A DNA stretch of 64,000 bases from JAIESQ01 sp964495375 (GTDB taxonomy: Bacteria > Planctomycetota > Planctomycetia > Pirellulales > JAEUIK01), in the NCBI GenBank assembly GCA_964495375.1, contig CAZBWM010000018.1, positions 29,416 to 93,415 of the forward strand, read 5' to 3'. The notes under the pieces are model-generated. The model worked only from the letters and a program-made list of their open reading frames with translations, was not told the DNA's origin and made no database searches. Every line of letters starts with the position of its first letter. Position 1 is the first letter of the stretch. Shown here piece after piece: positions 32,612-41,831 of the stretch. Made by a program: the position numbers and the translations under genes.

Positions 32612-33499
32612 ATGTCGAAGCAACTGACCCCCAAGCAGGTCGCCCAAGCGATTGGCGTCAGCGAGTCTTCGCTCAAACGCTGGTGCGACAAGGGCTTGCT
32701 GCAGATGCAGCGAACCGCCGGCGGGCATCGACGCATTTCGGCCGACGCCGTCGCTCAGTTTCTGCGTGCCACGGGGCAAAAACTTGTCCGCCCTGAGTTG
32801 CTCGGTCTGCCGGCTCAAAGCGGACAGCCATTGCCGTCGGCGAAAGCGGCTGAGTCGCTGTTCGACGCGCTGGTGAACGGGGACGAGGAGGTGCTGCGGC
32901 GGGTCGTGCTGGGCCTATATCTGGCGGGCGAATCGCTGGCCGAGCTGTGCGATCGCTTGCTCGCGCCGGCGTTTGCGAAGATCGGCCACGGCTGGGAGTC
33001 GGGCAAGTTGGCCGTTTACCAGGAGCGGCGCGCGGTCGAAATCTGCCAGCGACTGATCTTTGAGTTGCGGTCGCTGCTCCCCACCCCCCCGTGCGCGGCG
33101 CCTGTGGCCATCGGCGGCACACTGGCCGACGATCCTTACAAGCTGGCGACCTCGATGGTCGAACTGGTCCTGCGCGACGCGGGGTGGCAGGCCGAGTCAT
33201 ACGGCGTCGGGCTGCCGTCTGACACTCTCGTGGCGGCCATTGAAGCGGTGCGTCCGCGCTTGTTCTGGCTCAGCGTTTCGGAATGGGCGACCCGCGAGAG
33301 CTTTATCGAAGCGTTTGCGCCGATCTCGGCAGCGGCCACGCGCTGCGGGGCGGCGCTTGTGATCGGTGGTCGCGCGCTAACCGAAGAGGTGCGCCGAGAC
33401 CTGCTCTTCTCGGCCTACGGCGACAACCTGCGGCACTTGCTGGGCTTCGCCCACACGTTGACGCCCGATCCGGCCGCCCTAGCGTCAGCATCGGGTTGA
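32612..33499 (+). CDS. MerR-family regulator with B12-binding fold (CarH/LitR-like)
   Basis: A 295-residue regulator. Residues 5-52 are a MerR-type winged helix (LTPKQVAQAIGVSESSLKRW, RTAGGHRRIS). Residues 75-165 match the B12-binding helical bundle, with W128 followed nine residues later by E138. Residues 165-285 are the Rossmann B12-binding domain. CarH/LitR proteins repress photolyase and carotenoid genes in the dark through adenosylcobalamin. Here the cap His is Arg139, and the cobalt-ligating D-x-H-x-x-G reads DDPYKLA (residues 173-179) with Tyr176 for His. B12 binding is therefore doubtful. It lies between sigma-phrB and the carotenoid operon, exactly the CarH context. Confidence 0.87.
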   Translation: MSKQLTPKQVAQAIGVSESSLKRWCDKGLLQMQRTAGGHRRISADAVAQFLRATGQKLVRPELLGLPAQSGQPLPSAKAAESLFDALVNGDEEVLRRVVLGLYLAGESLAELCDRLLAPAFAKIGHGWESGKLAVYQERRAVEICQRLIFELRSLLPTPPCAAPVAIGGTLADDPYKLATSMVELVLRDAGWQAESYGVGLPSDTLVAAIEAVRPRLFWLSVSEWATRESFIEAFAPISAAATRCGAALVIGGRALTEEVRRDLLFSAYGDNLRHLLGFAHTLTPDPAALASASG

Positions 33500-33725
33500 T
33501 CGATTGAGTCGTTCGTAGCCTAGTTGAGCATGGCTTGGACGATCGGTGCGCCGGTCACTCTGCGCGCGTCCTCACGACGAAGACCCACTAACGCTCAGCG
33601 AATTTCCAACACCGCGACGCGCAATCTCGCTTTCGCGCAGTCGTCAGCCTTGGCACGCTGGCTATACTTCCACCGCGCCTGGACGTACCAGGTGGGAATC
33701 AAAGTCAGCGGTCGAGGGACTTAGC

Positions 33726-35327
33726 GTGAGCGCGCGGGTCGTAATCGTCGGCGCCGGGCCAGGTGGGTTGGCGACGGCCATGCTATTAGCTGCGGCCGGC
33801 ATCGACGTTACCGTTCTGGAGAAAGGCCAGCGCGTCGGCGGACGAACGGCGTCACTCGAGGCCGACGGCTATCGCTTCGACCTGGGGCCAACCTTCTTTC
33901 TCTATCCGCGGGTGCTCGAAGAAATCTTCAGCGCGGCGGGCTGCAACTTGTACGACGAAGTGCCGATGGTGCGGCTCGATCCGCAGTACCGGCTGGTTTT
34001 CGGCGCCGGTGGTCAACTCGACGCCACGAGCGATGTGCCGCGGATGATGCAGGCGGTCGCCGCGTTGTCGCCAGCCGACGCCGCGCAGGTGCCTCGGTTT
34101 CTCGCGGAAAACCGCGATAAGTTTGCGAGGTTTCGGCCGGTGCTGGAACGCGAATGCCAGGGCTGGCGCGATCTGTTGAAGCCTTCGACGATCGGCTTGT
34201 TGCCACTGTTGGCACCTTGGCGCTCGCTCGACGGCGAGCTGCGCAGATACTTTCGCGATCCACGCGTGCGGCTGGCGTTTTCGTTCCAGTCGAAGTATCT
34301 CGGCATGTCACCGCTCAAGTGCCCTAGCCTGTTTTCGATTCTCTCGTTTCTCGAATACGAGTACGGCGTGTGGCACCCGCTGGGGGGCTGCGGTCAAGTG
34401 ACCGAGACAATGGCCCGGCTGGCCCGTTCGATGGGCGTGCAGATCCAGCTCGGCGAGCCGGTGCAGGAGATCCTCTTCGCAGGGCAACGCGCGATCGGTG
34501 CACGCACCGCGGCCGGCGACTACCTAGCCGACGCGGTGGTAATTAACGCCGACTTCGCCCGCGCGATGACGCGGCTCGTGCCGAACAAACTGCGGCGGCG
34601 CTGGACCGATGAACAGATCGATCGCAAGCGATTTAGTTGTTCGACGTTCATGATGTACCTCGGCCTGGAAGGTCGCAACGACGATCTCGCTCACCATACG
34701 GTTTATCTAGCCGAAGACTATCGACGAAATCTGGCCGATATCGAAGACCGCCACACGTTGTCGGCCGATCCGTCGTTCTACGTGCAGAACGCCTGTGCGA
34801 CCGATCCCGCGCTCGCGCCGCCAGGGCACAGCACGCTGTATGTCCTGGTGCCGGTCACGCATCAGCATTCGCGCGTCGATTGGGCGCGCGAGCGACCACG
34901 GTTTCGCGAGTTAGTGCTCCGGCAATTGCGCCATGTTGGTCTGCAGGATGTTGAACGACGCATCCGCTTCGAGCGCGTAATCACCCCCGCCGACTGGGAG
35001 CAGGACTTCGAGATCTTCCGCGGGGCTACGTTCAATCTCGCTCATACGTTCGGGCAGATGCTGCATATGCGGCCACGCAATCGTTTTGACGAGCTGGACG
35101 GCGTGTATCTGGTTGGCGGCGGAACGCATCCGGGGAGTGGGCTGCCGGTGATTTTCGAATCGGCCAGGATCAGTGCACGGTTGCTCATGGCCGATCTGGG
35201 GGTCCGTGAGCCGAGCGCCGTGCCGCGACGTCAGCCGCTGGCGGCGCTAGTGCGTTCACGAGCCTCCGAACAGTTCGCAGAACGAATCGAACAAGCGGTG
35301 CTGTTGGCCGCGGACGTTCAGGAGTAG
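33726..35327 (+). CDS. Carotenoid desaturase (CrtN/CrtI-type)
   Basis: A 533-residue FAD-dependent desaturase. The FAD site is VVIVGAGPGGLATAMLLAAA, followed by EKGQRVGGRTASL and YRFDLGPTFFLYPRVLEEIF. The C-terminal signature is GVYLVGGGTHPGSGLPVIFE. It belongs to the amine-oxidase-like desaturases that build the polyene. The start is GTG at 33726, with GAGGGAC upstream; the frame extends 60 codons further without family features. It is the first of four tightly packed genes (next gene 4 bases away) and resembles a CrtN-type C30 desaturase, but CrtI cannot be excluded. Confidence 0.9.
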   Translation: MSARVVIVGAGPGGLATAMLLAAAGIDVTVLEKGQRVGGRTASLEADGYRFDLGPTFFLYPRVLEEIFSAAGCNLYDEVPMVRLDPQYRLVFGAGGQLDATSDVPRMMQAVAALSPADAAQVPRFLAENRDKFARFRPVLERECQGWRDLLKPSTIGLLPLLAPWRSLDGELRRYFRDPRVRLAFSFQSKYLGMSPLKCPSLFSILSFLEYEYGVWHPLGGCGQVTETMARLARSMGVQIQLGEPVQEILFAGQRAIGARTAAGDYLADAVVINADFARAMTRLVPNKLRRRWTDEQIDRKRFSCSTFMMYLGLEGRNDDLAHHTVYLAEDYRRNLADIEDRHTLSADPSFYVQNACATDPALAPPGHSTLYVLVPVTHQHSRVDWARERPRFRELVLRQLRHVGLQDVERRIRFERVITPADWEQDFEIFRGATFNLAHTFGQMLHMRPRNRFDELDGVYLVGGGTHPGSGLPVIFESARISARLLMADLGVREPSAVPRRQPLAALVRSRASEQFAERIEQAVLLAADVQE

Positions 35328-35331
35328 ACCA

Positions 35332-36930
35332 ATGGACGAGCACGCTTCAAACCGAGTGGGTGTGATCGGCGCCGGCCTGGGCGGGTTGGCTGCCGCTTGC
35401 ACACTCGCCGCGCGAGGCTACCAGGTGGTGGTTTTCGAGCGTCGCACGGAGTTGGGGGGTAAGGCCGCCGTGCTCAGCGAGGCCGGTTTTCGCTTCGATA
35501 TGGGGCCGACGATTCTGACCCTACCGGGTATGCTGCGGCGGATTTTTGCCGCTGCTGGTCGGCAACTCGACGACTATGTTGATTTGGTGCGACTCGATCC
35601 GCAGTGGCGCTCGTTTTTTGCGGACGGCTCGACGCTCGACCTGCTGGCCGATCCGTCCGGCATGTCGCGCGAGCTCGACCGGTTCGCTGCCGCCACGGCT
35701 CCGGCGGTGCAATCGATGGCGGCCGGATACGGTCGCTTCTTGACGCTCTCGCAACGAATGCACGACGTTTCGAACCGGTACTTTTTTTCGCGGCCGGTGG
35801 ATTCACTGGTCGACATGTTTCAGGCCGGCAGCATGCTTCAGCCGTCGACGCTTGGTGACGTGCTGGCCCTGCGGCCCGGGCGCACGGTTGCGGGCACGGT
35901 GCGCTCCCAAGTGCAGGATCCGCGCGTTGCTCAGATGCTCGATCACTTCACGCAGTATGTCGGTAGTGCACCCGATCAATCGCCAGCCGTGCTCTGCGGC
36001 ATTGCCCACATGCAGACATCCGAAGGAGTTTGGTACCCGCTTGGCGGCATTGGCGTGGTGCCGCGGGCGCTCGAACGCTTGGCTCGCGATCTGGGAGTGG
36101 AGTTTCAAACCGATGTTGGCGTGCGCGAGATTGTCACTGTTGGCGGCGCCGTGCGTGGCGTAGTTACTGAAGATGGCCAACGCGTGCCACTTGCAGCCGT
36201 GGTGAGCAACGCCGACGCGGTGCGCACTCATCGAGAACTGTTGCGGGGTACGCCGGCCGCCCGGGCCTTCGAGCGCCGCCGCGCGTACGAGCCCGCTTGC
36301 TCGGGCGTGGTGCTCTATTTGGGGCTCGATCGTCGCTACGAGCATTTGCTGCATCACAACTTCGTGTTCTCGCGTGATGCCGACGTGGAATTCGACGACA
36401 TCTACCGACGCGGGCGTCCGGCCGCCGATCCGACCTGCTATGTCTGTGCGCCAGCAGCCACGGACCCCGACGTTGCCCCGCCCGGGGGTGAAGCGCTTTA
36501 CGTGCTGGTGCATACGCCCTACTTGAGACCCGGCGACGATTGGCGAGCCATGTTTCCCGAATATCGACGGACGATCCTGCGGAAGCTGGCCGACGACGCC
36601 GGGCTGGTCGACCTCGAGCGGCGCATCGTGGTCGAACAGGCACTAACGCCGCAGGACATTCACGATCGCTACGGAGTTCTCAACGGCGCGATTTACGGGC
36701 TGTCGAGTCACGGACGATTTTTCGGCGCCTTCAAGCCCGGAAACCGCAGCAAGCAGTTACGCGGTTTGTATCTGGCGGGGGGCGCCGCACATCCTGGGCC
36801 CGGCATGCCGCTGGTGCTGCTCTCGGGGTGGTTGGCGGCCGAGGCGTTGGATCAAGACGCCGTCGCGCAGCCTGAAGAAAGGCGGGGCGAGGGGGCAACT
36901 CCGACTTTGTCCGACGTGGTGCCGGCGTGA
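35332..36930 (+). CDS. Second carotenoid desaturase/oxidase (CrtP/CrtI-type)
   Basis: A 532-residue paralogue of the preceding desaturase. FAD site VGVIGAGLGGLAAACTLAAR, then RTELGGKAAVLSEAGFRFDM, and the C-terminal LRGLYLAGGAAHPGPGMPLV. CAGGAG lies just before ATG 35332. Two such genes in a row, with an acyltransferase and a glycosyltransferase, match the staphyloxanthin-type route, where CrtN desaturates and CrtP oxidises the end group. Which of the two is the oxidase cannot be read from motifs. Its TGA overlaps the next start (GTGA). Confidence 0.88.
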   Translation: MDEHASNRVGVIGAGLGGLAAACTLAARGYQVVVFERRTELGGKAAVLSEAGFRFDMGPTILTLPGMLRRIFAAAGRQLDDYVDLVRLDPQWRSFFADGSTLDLLADPSGMSRELDRFAAATAPAVQSMAAGYGRFLTLSQRMHDVSNRYFFSRPVDSLVDMFQAGSMLQPSTLGDVLALRPGRTVAGTVRSQVQDPRVAQMLDHFTQYVGSAPDQSPAVLCGIAHMQTSEGVWYPLGGIGVVPRALERLARDLGVEFQTDVGVREIVTVGGAVRGVVTEDGQRVPLAAVVSNADAVRTHRELLRGTPAARAFERRRAYEPACSGVVLYLGLDRRYEHLLHHNFVFSRDADVEFDDIYRRGRPAADPTCYVCAPAATDPDVAPPGGEALYVLVHTPYLRPGDDWRAMFPEYRRTILRKLADDAGLVDLERRIVVEQALTPQDIHDRYGVLNGAIYGLSSHGRFFGAFKPGNRSKQLRGLYLAGGAAHPGPGMPLVLLSGWLAAEALDQDAVAQPEERRGEGATPTLSDVVPA

Positions 36931-37754
36931 AGCGTGATGTCGCACGAACACGCCCTGTGGCGGCCACGGAACTGCCACGCATCTCGCGCTGGCAGTTCGA
37001 CCTGTTCGCGAAGTACTCGGCCGGCTATCTCCGACGCAACGTACACGCCGTGCGAATTTCGCGGACTGGCCCGGCTCCGCAACTCGGCGACCGGCCGGCC
37101 GTGATCTATCTGAATCATCCAAGTTGGTGGGATCCGCTCGTCGGCTTGTACCTGGCGACCCGTTTTTGGCCGAAGCGCGCGCACTACGCGGCGATCGATG
37201 CCGCGGCCCTGGGGCGATACCGGTTTTTCGAGCGGATCGGGTTCTTCGGCATCGAGCCGGGAACGCTCGGCGGAGCACGGCGATTCTTGTCGATTGGCGC
37301 GGGCGTGCTGGCCAAGAGCAACACGAACCTGTGGGTGACCGCGCAAGGCCAGTTCACCGATTGCCGGGCTCGGCCCGTGGAGTTACGGCGCGGTCTGGCA
37401 CATCTTGCCGCGCGGGAGCAACGCGGAGTGATCGTGCCGCTGGCGCTCGAATACACGTTCTGGCAGGAGCGATTTCCGGAGGTGCTGGTGCGATTTGGTG
37501 AGCCGATCGATCTCGATCTCGACGAATGTGCTCCGCGGCTCGACGCCGATCAGTGGCAGGCACGTCTCGCGGTGCGGCTCGAAGCCACGCAAGATGCCTT
37601 GGCGCGCGAGTCAATCCCCCGGAACGCGGCGAACTTCGAGACCTTGACGAGCGGGCGCGCTGGCGTCGGCGGAGTGTACGAACGCTGGCAGCGCGTGCGG
37701 GCACGATGGCGCGGCGAGACATTCCAGAGTGAACACGCCGCGGCTTCGCGGTGA
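36927..37754 (+). CDS. PlsC-like acyltransferase of carotenoid operon (CrtO-like)
   Basis: A 275-residue 1-acylglycerol-phosphate-acyltransferase-fold protein. The catalytic HxxxxD is NHPSWWDP (about residues 63-70). The usual second motif EGTRS is replaced by TAQGQFTD (about 138-145), seen in the subfamily associated with carotenoid clusters. The start is GTG 36927, overlapping the desaturase stop. Position suggests it acylates the sugar of a glycosylated carotenoid, as CrtO does in staphyloxanthin, but an ordinary lipid acyltransferase role is possible. Confidence 0.82.
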   Translation: MKRDVARTRPVAATELPRISRWQFDLFAKYSAGYLRRNVHAVRISRTGPAPQLGDRPAVIYLNHPSWWDPLVGLYLATRFWPKRAHYAAIDAAALGRYRFFERIGFFGIEPGTLGGARRFLSIGAGVLAKSNTNLWVTAQGQFTDCRARPVELRRGLAHLAAREQRGVIVPLALEYTFWQERFPEVLVRFGEPIDLDLDECAPRLDADQWQARLAVRLEATQDALARESIPRNAANFETLTSGRAGVGGVYERWQRVRARWRGETFQSEHAAASR

Positions 37755-37766
37755 GGGGGCCAGCGG

Positions 37767-39020
37767 ATGTCGATGGTAGTCGTGCTAGCGCTAATGTTCA
37801 TCGCCGTATTGTTGGCGCTTCTGCCGGCCGCCTTGTTCACGGCGAACCTTCGGCAATATCGAGCTGCGCCGCGGCATTCTGAATGCTCGGGAACGAGACC
37901 GATGGTATCGGTGATTGTTCCCGCGCGCAATGAAGAGCAATCGCTTCCCGCGGCGCTGCAAGCAGTGTTGGCCAACCGCGCGGCCGAGCTGGAAGTAATT
38001 GTCGTCGACGATCACTCGAGCGATCGCACGGCCGCGATTGTTCGCGGGTTTGTCGTGGCGGACAGTCGCGTACGGCTAATCGCAGCCCCATCGTTGCCTG
38101 AGGGATGGTGCGGTAAACAACACGCTTGTGCTGTGGGGGCGACCGCGGCGCGCTTCGAGCGATTGCTATTTGTCGACGCCGACGTACGGCTCGCCGACGA
38201 CTCGCTGGCACGCATGTGCGAAGTGCTCGACCGCAGCGGCGCGGGGCTCGTAAGTGGCTTCCCCCGACAGGAGACCGTCACCTGGCTTGAACGGCTGCTG
38301 CTCCCCTTGATGCACTTTCTGCTGCTTGGCTTTCTGCCGATCGGCCGCATGCGCGCCAGTAGGCACCCGATGTACGGCGCGGCCTGTGGACAATTAATTC
38401 TCGTCACTCGATCGGCTTACGCCGCTGCCGGCGGGCACGGGGCCGTACGCGCGTCGCTGCACGATGGTTTGAAATTGCCGCGTGCGATCCGCGCGGCCGG
38501 TTGGAGGACCGACTTGTTCGATGCGACCGATCTGGCGAAGTGTCGGATGTACCGTAATGCTGGCGAAGTGTGGCGCGGGTTGGGCAAGAACGCCCGCGAA
38601 GGAATGGCGACTCGCGGCGCGATCATGCCATGGACGATTGTGCTGTTGGGCGGACAGGTGCTCGGCCCGGTGCTGTTGGTCGCGTGGGTGGCAGCAGCGG
38701 TTGTCAATCTCCGTTCATTGTTGTCTTCTGATAGCGCCGCATCGTTACTGGTGGTCGTATTGTCAATCTTGGCGGCGGCCCTGGCCTATTGGCCGCGACT
38801 CTGCGCCGCGGCCCGATTTCGGCAGAGTTGGCTTGGCGCGGTACTTCATCCGCTGGGCGTCGTCTTGCTGCTGACTATCCAGTGGCAGGCTTTCCTGCGA
38901 GGTTTTTGGGGCGGCGCGGCGGTTTGGAAGGGTCGGGCGTATCCCAGCGACCTGGATCAGACCTCGCGTCGAGCAAACCACTCGGCAGTTGCGGCGACAG
39001 AGCCCGCCTCGCGGCTATAA
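37767..39020 (+). CDS. Membrane glycosyltransferase, family 2 (CrtQ-like)
   Basis: A 417-residue GT2 protein. The catalytic domain has VSVIVPARNEEQSLPAAL, VIVVDDHSSDRT and LFVDADVRL (DxD-like). N-terminal and C-terminal membrane segments (VVVLALMFIAVLLALLPAAL; ASLLVVVLSILAAALAYWP; GVVLLLTIQWQAFLRGF) anchor it. GAGGGG precedes ATG 37767. It closes the carotenoid operon and would glycosylate the oxidised carotenoid, like CrtQ. The C-terminal part is rich in Arg and resembles CrtQ in size. Confidence 0.85.
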   Translation: MSMVVVLALMFIAVLLALLPAALFTANLRQYRAAPRHSECSGTRPMVSVIVPARNEEQSLPAALQAVLANRAAELEVIVVDDHSSDRTAAIVRGFVVADSRVRLIAAPSLPEGWCGKQHACAVGATAARFERLLFVDADVRLADDSLARMCEVLDRSGAGLVSGFPRQETVTWLERLLLPLMHFLLLGFLPIGRMRASRHPMYGAACGQLILVTRSAYAAAGGHGAVRASLHDGLKLPRAIRAAGWRTDLFDATDLAKCRMYRNAGEVWRGLGKNAREGMATRGAIMPWTIVLLGGQVLGPVLLVAWVAAAVVNLRSLLSSDSAASLLVVVLSILAAALAYWPRLCAAARFRQSWLGAVLHPLGVVLLLTIQWQAFLRGFWGGAAVWKGRAYPSDLDQTSRRANHSAVAATEPASRL

Positions 39021-39135
39021 TCACGCGCCGGATTTGGCCCATGCTGCCCATGCCCACTACGGCGCGAGTTATCGAGCTCTGAATTCATTGCGCCGGTCTC
39101 TCAACGCAGAATCCACGCCTTTGCCTTGATTGCCT

Positions 39136-40317
39136 ATGCCTTCAACCTGGTCCAATTGGTCGGGCTCGGTCGTCTGCCATCCTCGCGAAATTGCGCGCCC
39201 GACGAACGAAACGGCCGTGATCGAGTTGATCACCGCGGCGGCGGACGCTGATCGCACGCTTCGAGTCACCGGCACTGGCCACTCATTCACTCCTCTGTGT
39301 GCGACCGACGACGTGCTCGTTTCACTCGACAACCTGCAGGGGTTGATCGAGATTGATTCTTCGAGCTCGACTGCCACGCTATGGGCTGGCACCAAGATCG
39401 CAAGCGCGACCGAGCTGTTGCTCGAGCATGGATGGTCGCTAGAAAACCAAGGGGACGTCGACGTGCAGTCGCTGGCCGGCGCCATTTCGACCGGCACGCA
39501 CGGCACCGGTCCGCGGCTCGGCAGTCTATCGACTCAGGTCGCGGGCTTGCGGATTGCCACGTCTGCGGGCCGGACGATCGATTGCTCGCTGGCCGCCGAT
39601 GCTGAGACGTTTCGCACCGCGCAGGTCTCGCTCGGCATGCTCGGAGTGATCACCGCCGTCACGTTGCGTGTGCTGCCGGCGTATCGACTGCACGAGCGAT
39701 TGTGGCAAGTGCCTATCGAGGAGTGCCTGGCCGAACTGCCGGCGCAGATTGCGGCGCACCGGCATTTTGAGTTCTTCTGGTACCCGACCACCGACCTGGC
39801 CCACATGAAGGCGCTCGACCCCACCGACGAAGAGCCGGCGGCGGTCGCAGATCGGCCAGGCGAACGCATTGACTTCAGTGGACGTATCTTTCCGACGGTG
39901 CGGGAGCGACGCTTCAACGAAATCGAGTACGCGCTGCCGGCGGCCGCTGGGCCGGAATGCTTCGCTGAGATCCGGCGGCTGTTGCGCGACGAGTTTGCTG
40001 AGGTCACGTTTCCAGTCGAGTATCGCACGCTGTCGGCCGACGACGTCTGGCTGAGCCCGGCATTTGGTCGCGAGACGGTCACGCTCTCGGTTCACGAAGA
40101 CGCCGCGCGGCCGTTCGCGAAGTTCTTTGATGCGGTCGAAGCGGTTTTTCGCCGTTACAACGGTCGACCGCATTGGGGGAAACTTCACACGCTGACCGGC
40201 CAGCAACTGCGGCCGCTTTATCCGCAGTGGGACGCCGCCCTGGGGGTGCGTCGGCGATTCGACCCGGCCGGACGATTCTTGAACGAGCACCTGCGGCGGG
40301 TTTTCGTCGAGAACTAG
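39136..40317 (+). CDS. FAD-linked sugar-1,4-lactone oxidase (ALO/GulLO-like)
   Basis: A 393-residue VAO-family oxidase. The FAD-linking His lies in VTGTGHSFTPL (about residues 49-59). VDVQSLAGAISTGTHGTG is the conserved nucleotide-binding stretch, and the C-terminal RPHWGKLHTL and FDPAGRFLNEHLRRVF close the ALO domain. These enzymes oxidise L-gulono- or D-arabinono-1,4-lactone. The ATG at 39136 is preferred to an upstream TTG. It is 115 bases after the glycosyltransferase on the same strand but may not be in that operon; convergent with the next gene. Confidence 0.92.
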   Translation: MPSTWSNWSGSVVCHPREIARPTNETAVIELITAAADADRTLRVTGTGHSFTPLCATDDVLVSLDNLQGLIEIDSSSSTATLWAGTKIASATELLLEHGWSLENQGDVDVQSLAGAISTGTHGTGPRLGSLSTQVAGLRIATSAGRTIDCSLAADAETFRTAQVSLGMLGVITAVTLRVLPAYRLHERLWQVPIEECLAELPAQIAAHRHFEFFWYPTTDLAHMKALDPTDEEPAAVADRPGERIDFSGRIFPTVRERRFNEIEYALPAAAGPECFAEIRRLLRDEFAEVTFPVEYRTLSADDVWLSPAFGRETVTLSVHEDAARPFAKFFDAVEAVFRRYNGRPHWGKLHTLTGQQLRPLYPQWDAALGVRRRFDPAGRFLNEHLRRVFVEN

Positions 40318-40341
40318 CAGCAGCTCAATTGGCCGGCGCGG

Positions 40342-41616
40342 TTACTTACCGGCGAACGCATCGGGCGTGTGGATGTGTTCGGGCCGAGCGCCCATGCCCA
40401 TCAACCGCGCGGGGAAGCGTCGCAGGTAAGGAAATCGCCCCAGCAGTTTCACCGGCCAAGGGGGCGTCAGAGGCCCCTTGCTCGACAGTGCGCCGTAGAT
40501 CGCGCGATCTTGGATGAAGAGCTGCACGCGCTGCGTGACGCGCGTGGGCCACTCGCGGCGCTGTTGCACGCGCTGCAAGTCCCCCTCGACAACGCGGCCG
40601 CCCAACAGCGGCGCGTAAAGCAGGTTGGCCGCGGCCACGGCGTCCTGAATCGCCAGGTTGATGCCGACTCCGCCAACCGGCGACATCGCATGCGCCGAGT
40701 CGCCGATGCACAACAGCCCGGGCCGATACCAGGTCTTCAGACGATCGACGCGCACCGTGAGCAGGTGAACGTCGTCCCAGCTTTCGAGCGTGTGGACGCG
40801 ATCGGCCATCCAGGGGACGAGTTCGGCGATCGCTGCGCGAAAGGCCTCAATACCGCCGGCCCGTAGCGAGGCTTCGCTCCCTTTGGCAATCACGTATCCG
40901 CATTGCCAGTATTCGTCGCGATTCAACAGCACGAAGACGCGACCGCGATCAAAGCGGCCAAGCGGCGTGTAAGGATCGTCGTGGCGGCGCGGCAACCTTA
41001 ACCAGAGCACATCGATCGGCGCGCCAAGATTCTCGATTTCGAGCCCCGCGCGTTGGCGTACAATTGAGCCACGCCCGTCGGCCCCCACGACCAGCTCCGC
41101 CTGTACGTCGTGCGAACCTGTCGGCGTCTTGACCTGCAGACCGACGACGCGGCCGCCACGCTCGACGAGGCCGGTCACTTCGGCTTGCATCCGCAAGTGA
41201 AACGTCGGGTACTGCGCCCCTTTGCTCGCGAGAAAGCTCAGAAAATCCCACTGCGGCATGAACGCGATGAACTTGGCGTGCGTGGGCAGGTGGGTAAAGT
41301 CGCCCACAATCAGCGTCTCGTCGCCGATCTGTCCGCGGACTTGCGTAACTTCCTGATGCGGCAACTTGAGCAGCTCATCGAGCCAGCCCAATTCGTGCAT
41401 CAATTCGAGCGTTGAGGGGTGGATGGTGTCGCCGCGAAAGTCGCGAAGAAAGTCCGCGTGTTTCTCGAGCACGAGCACTTCGACGCCGGCCCGCGCCAAC
41501 AGCACGCCAAGCATCATGCCGGCCGGGCCGCCGCCGGCAATGCAGCTGCGGACCTGGGCCGGGATGTCGCCCTTGGTCGCTGATACCGGTTCCGCGCCCG
41601 CTTCATCCGTGATCAT
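40342..41616 (-). CDS. FAD-dependent monooxygenase (PHBH/UbiH family)
   Basis: A 424-residue flavoprotein monooxygenase. The N-terminal dinucleotide site is CIAGGGPAGMMLGVLLARAG, the middle DG motif is VVGADGRGSIVRQ, and GLLCIGDSAHAMSPVGGVGI binds the FAD phosphate. Such enzymes hydroxylate aromatic or isoprenoid substrates; the substrate here is unknown. ATG 41616 is preceded by GGGAGG at good spacing; the alternatives further upstream lack a site. It is convergent with the sugar-lactone oxidase. Confidence 0.9.
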   Translation of the reverse strand: MITDEAGAEPVSATKGDIPAQVRSCIAGGGPAGMMLGVLLARAGVEVLVLEKHADFLRDFRGDTIHPSTLELMHELGWLDELLKLPHQEVTQVRGQIGDETLIVGDFTHLPTHAKFIAFMPQWDFLSFLASKGAQYPTFHLRMQAEVTGLVERGGRVVGLQVKTPTGSHDVQAELVVGADGRGSIVRQRAGLEIENLGAPIDVLWLRLPRRHDDPYTPLGRFDRGRVFVLLNRDEYWQCGYVIAKGSEASLRAGGIEAFRAAIAELVPWMADRVHTLESWDDVHLLTVRVDRLKTWYRPGLLCIGDSAHAMSPVGGVGINLAIQDAVAAANLLYAPLLGGRVVEGDLQRVQQRREWPTRVTQRVQLFIQDRAIYGALSSKGPLTPPWPVKLLGRFPYLRRFPARLMGMGARPEHIHTPDAFAGK

Positions 41617-41831
41617 CGACATCCCTCCCGAGTTGGCCAGCATTTTATGCCAGGTGGCTTGCTTCTGACGATGCCAAGTATCTAATCGCGACCAGAGCCT
41701 GCGCCTGTGCCTTGTGGTCGAGCGGCTGTTCTCGGTGACCTGTTCCCAGTGCCGCGTAACCTGTGCCGCGTCGCCTGAACGCGTTGTGGGCGCCGGCCGA
41801 TTGATTTTTGTGTACCTGGAGAACCTACCCC

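Noticed and set aside
33651..33668. Sigma-54-like TGGCACG with TATACT
   Set aside because: The -24 half matches TGGCACG but the -12 GC is missing; the TATACT has no -35 at proper distance. Left unassigned.
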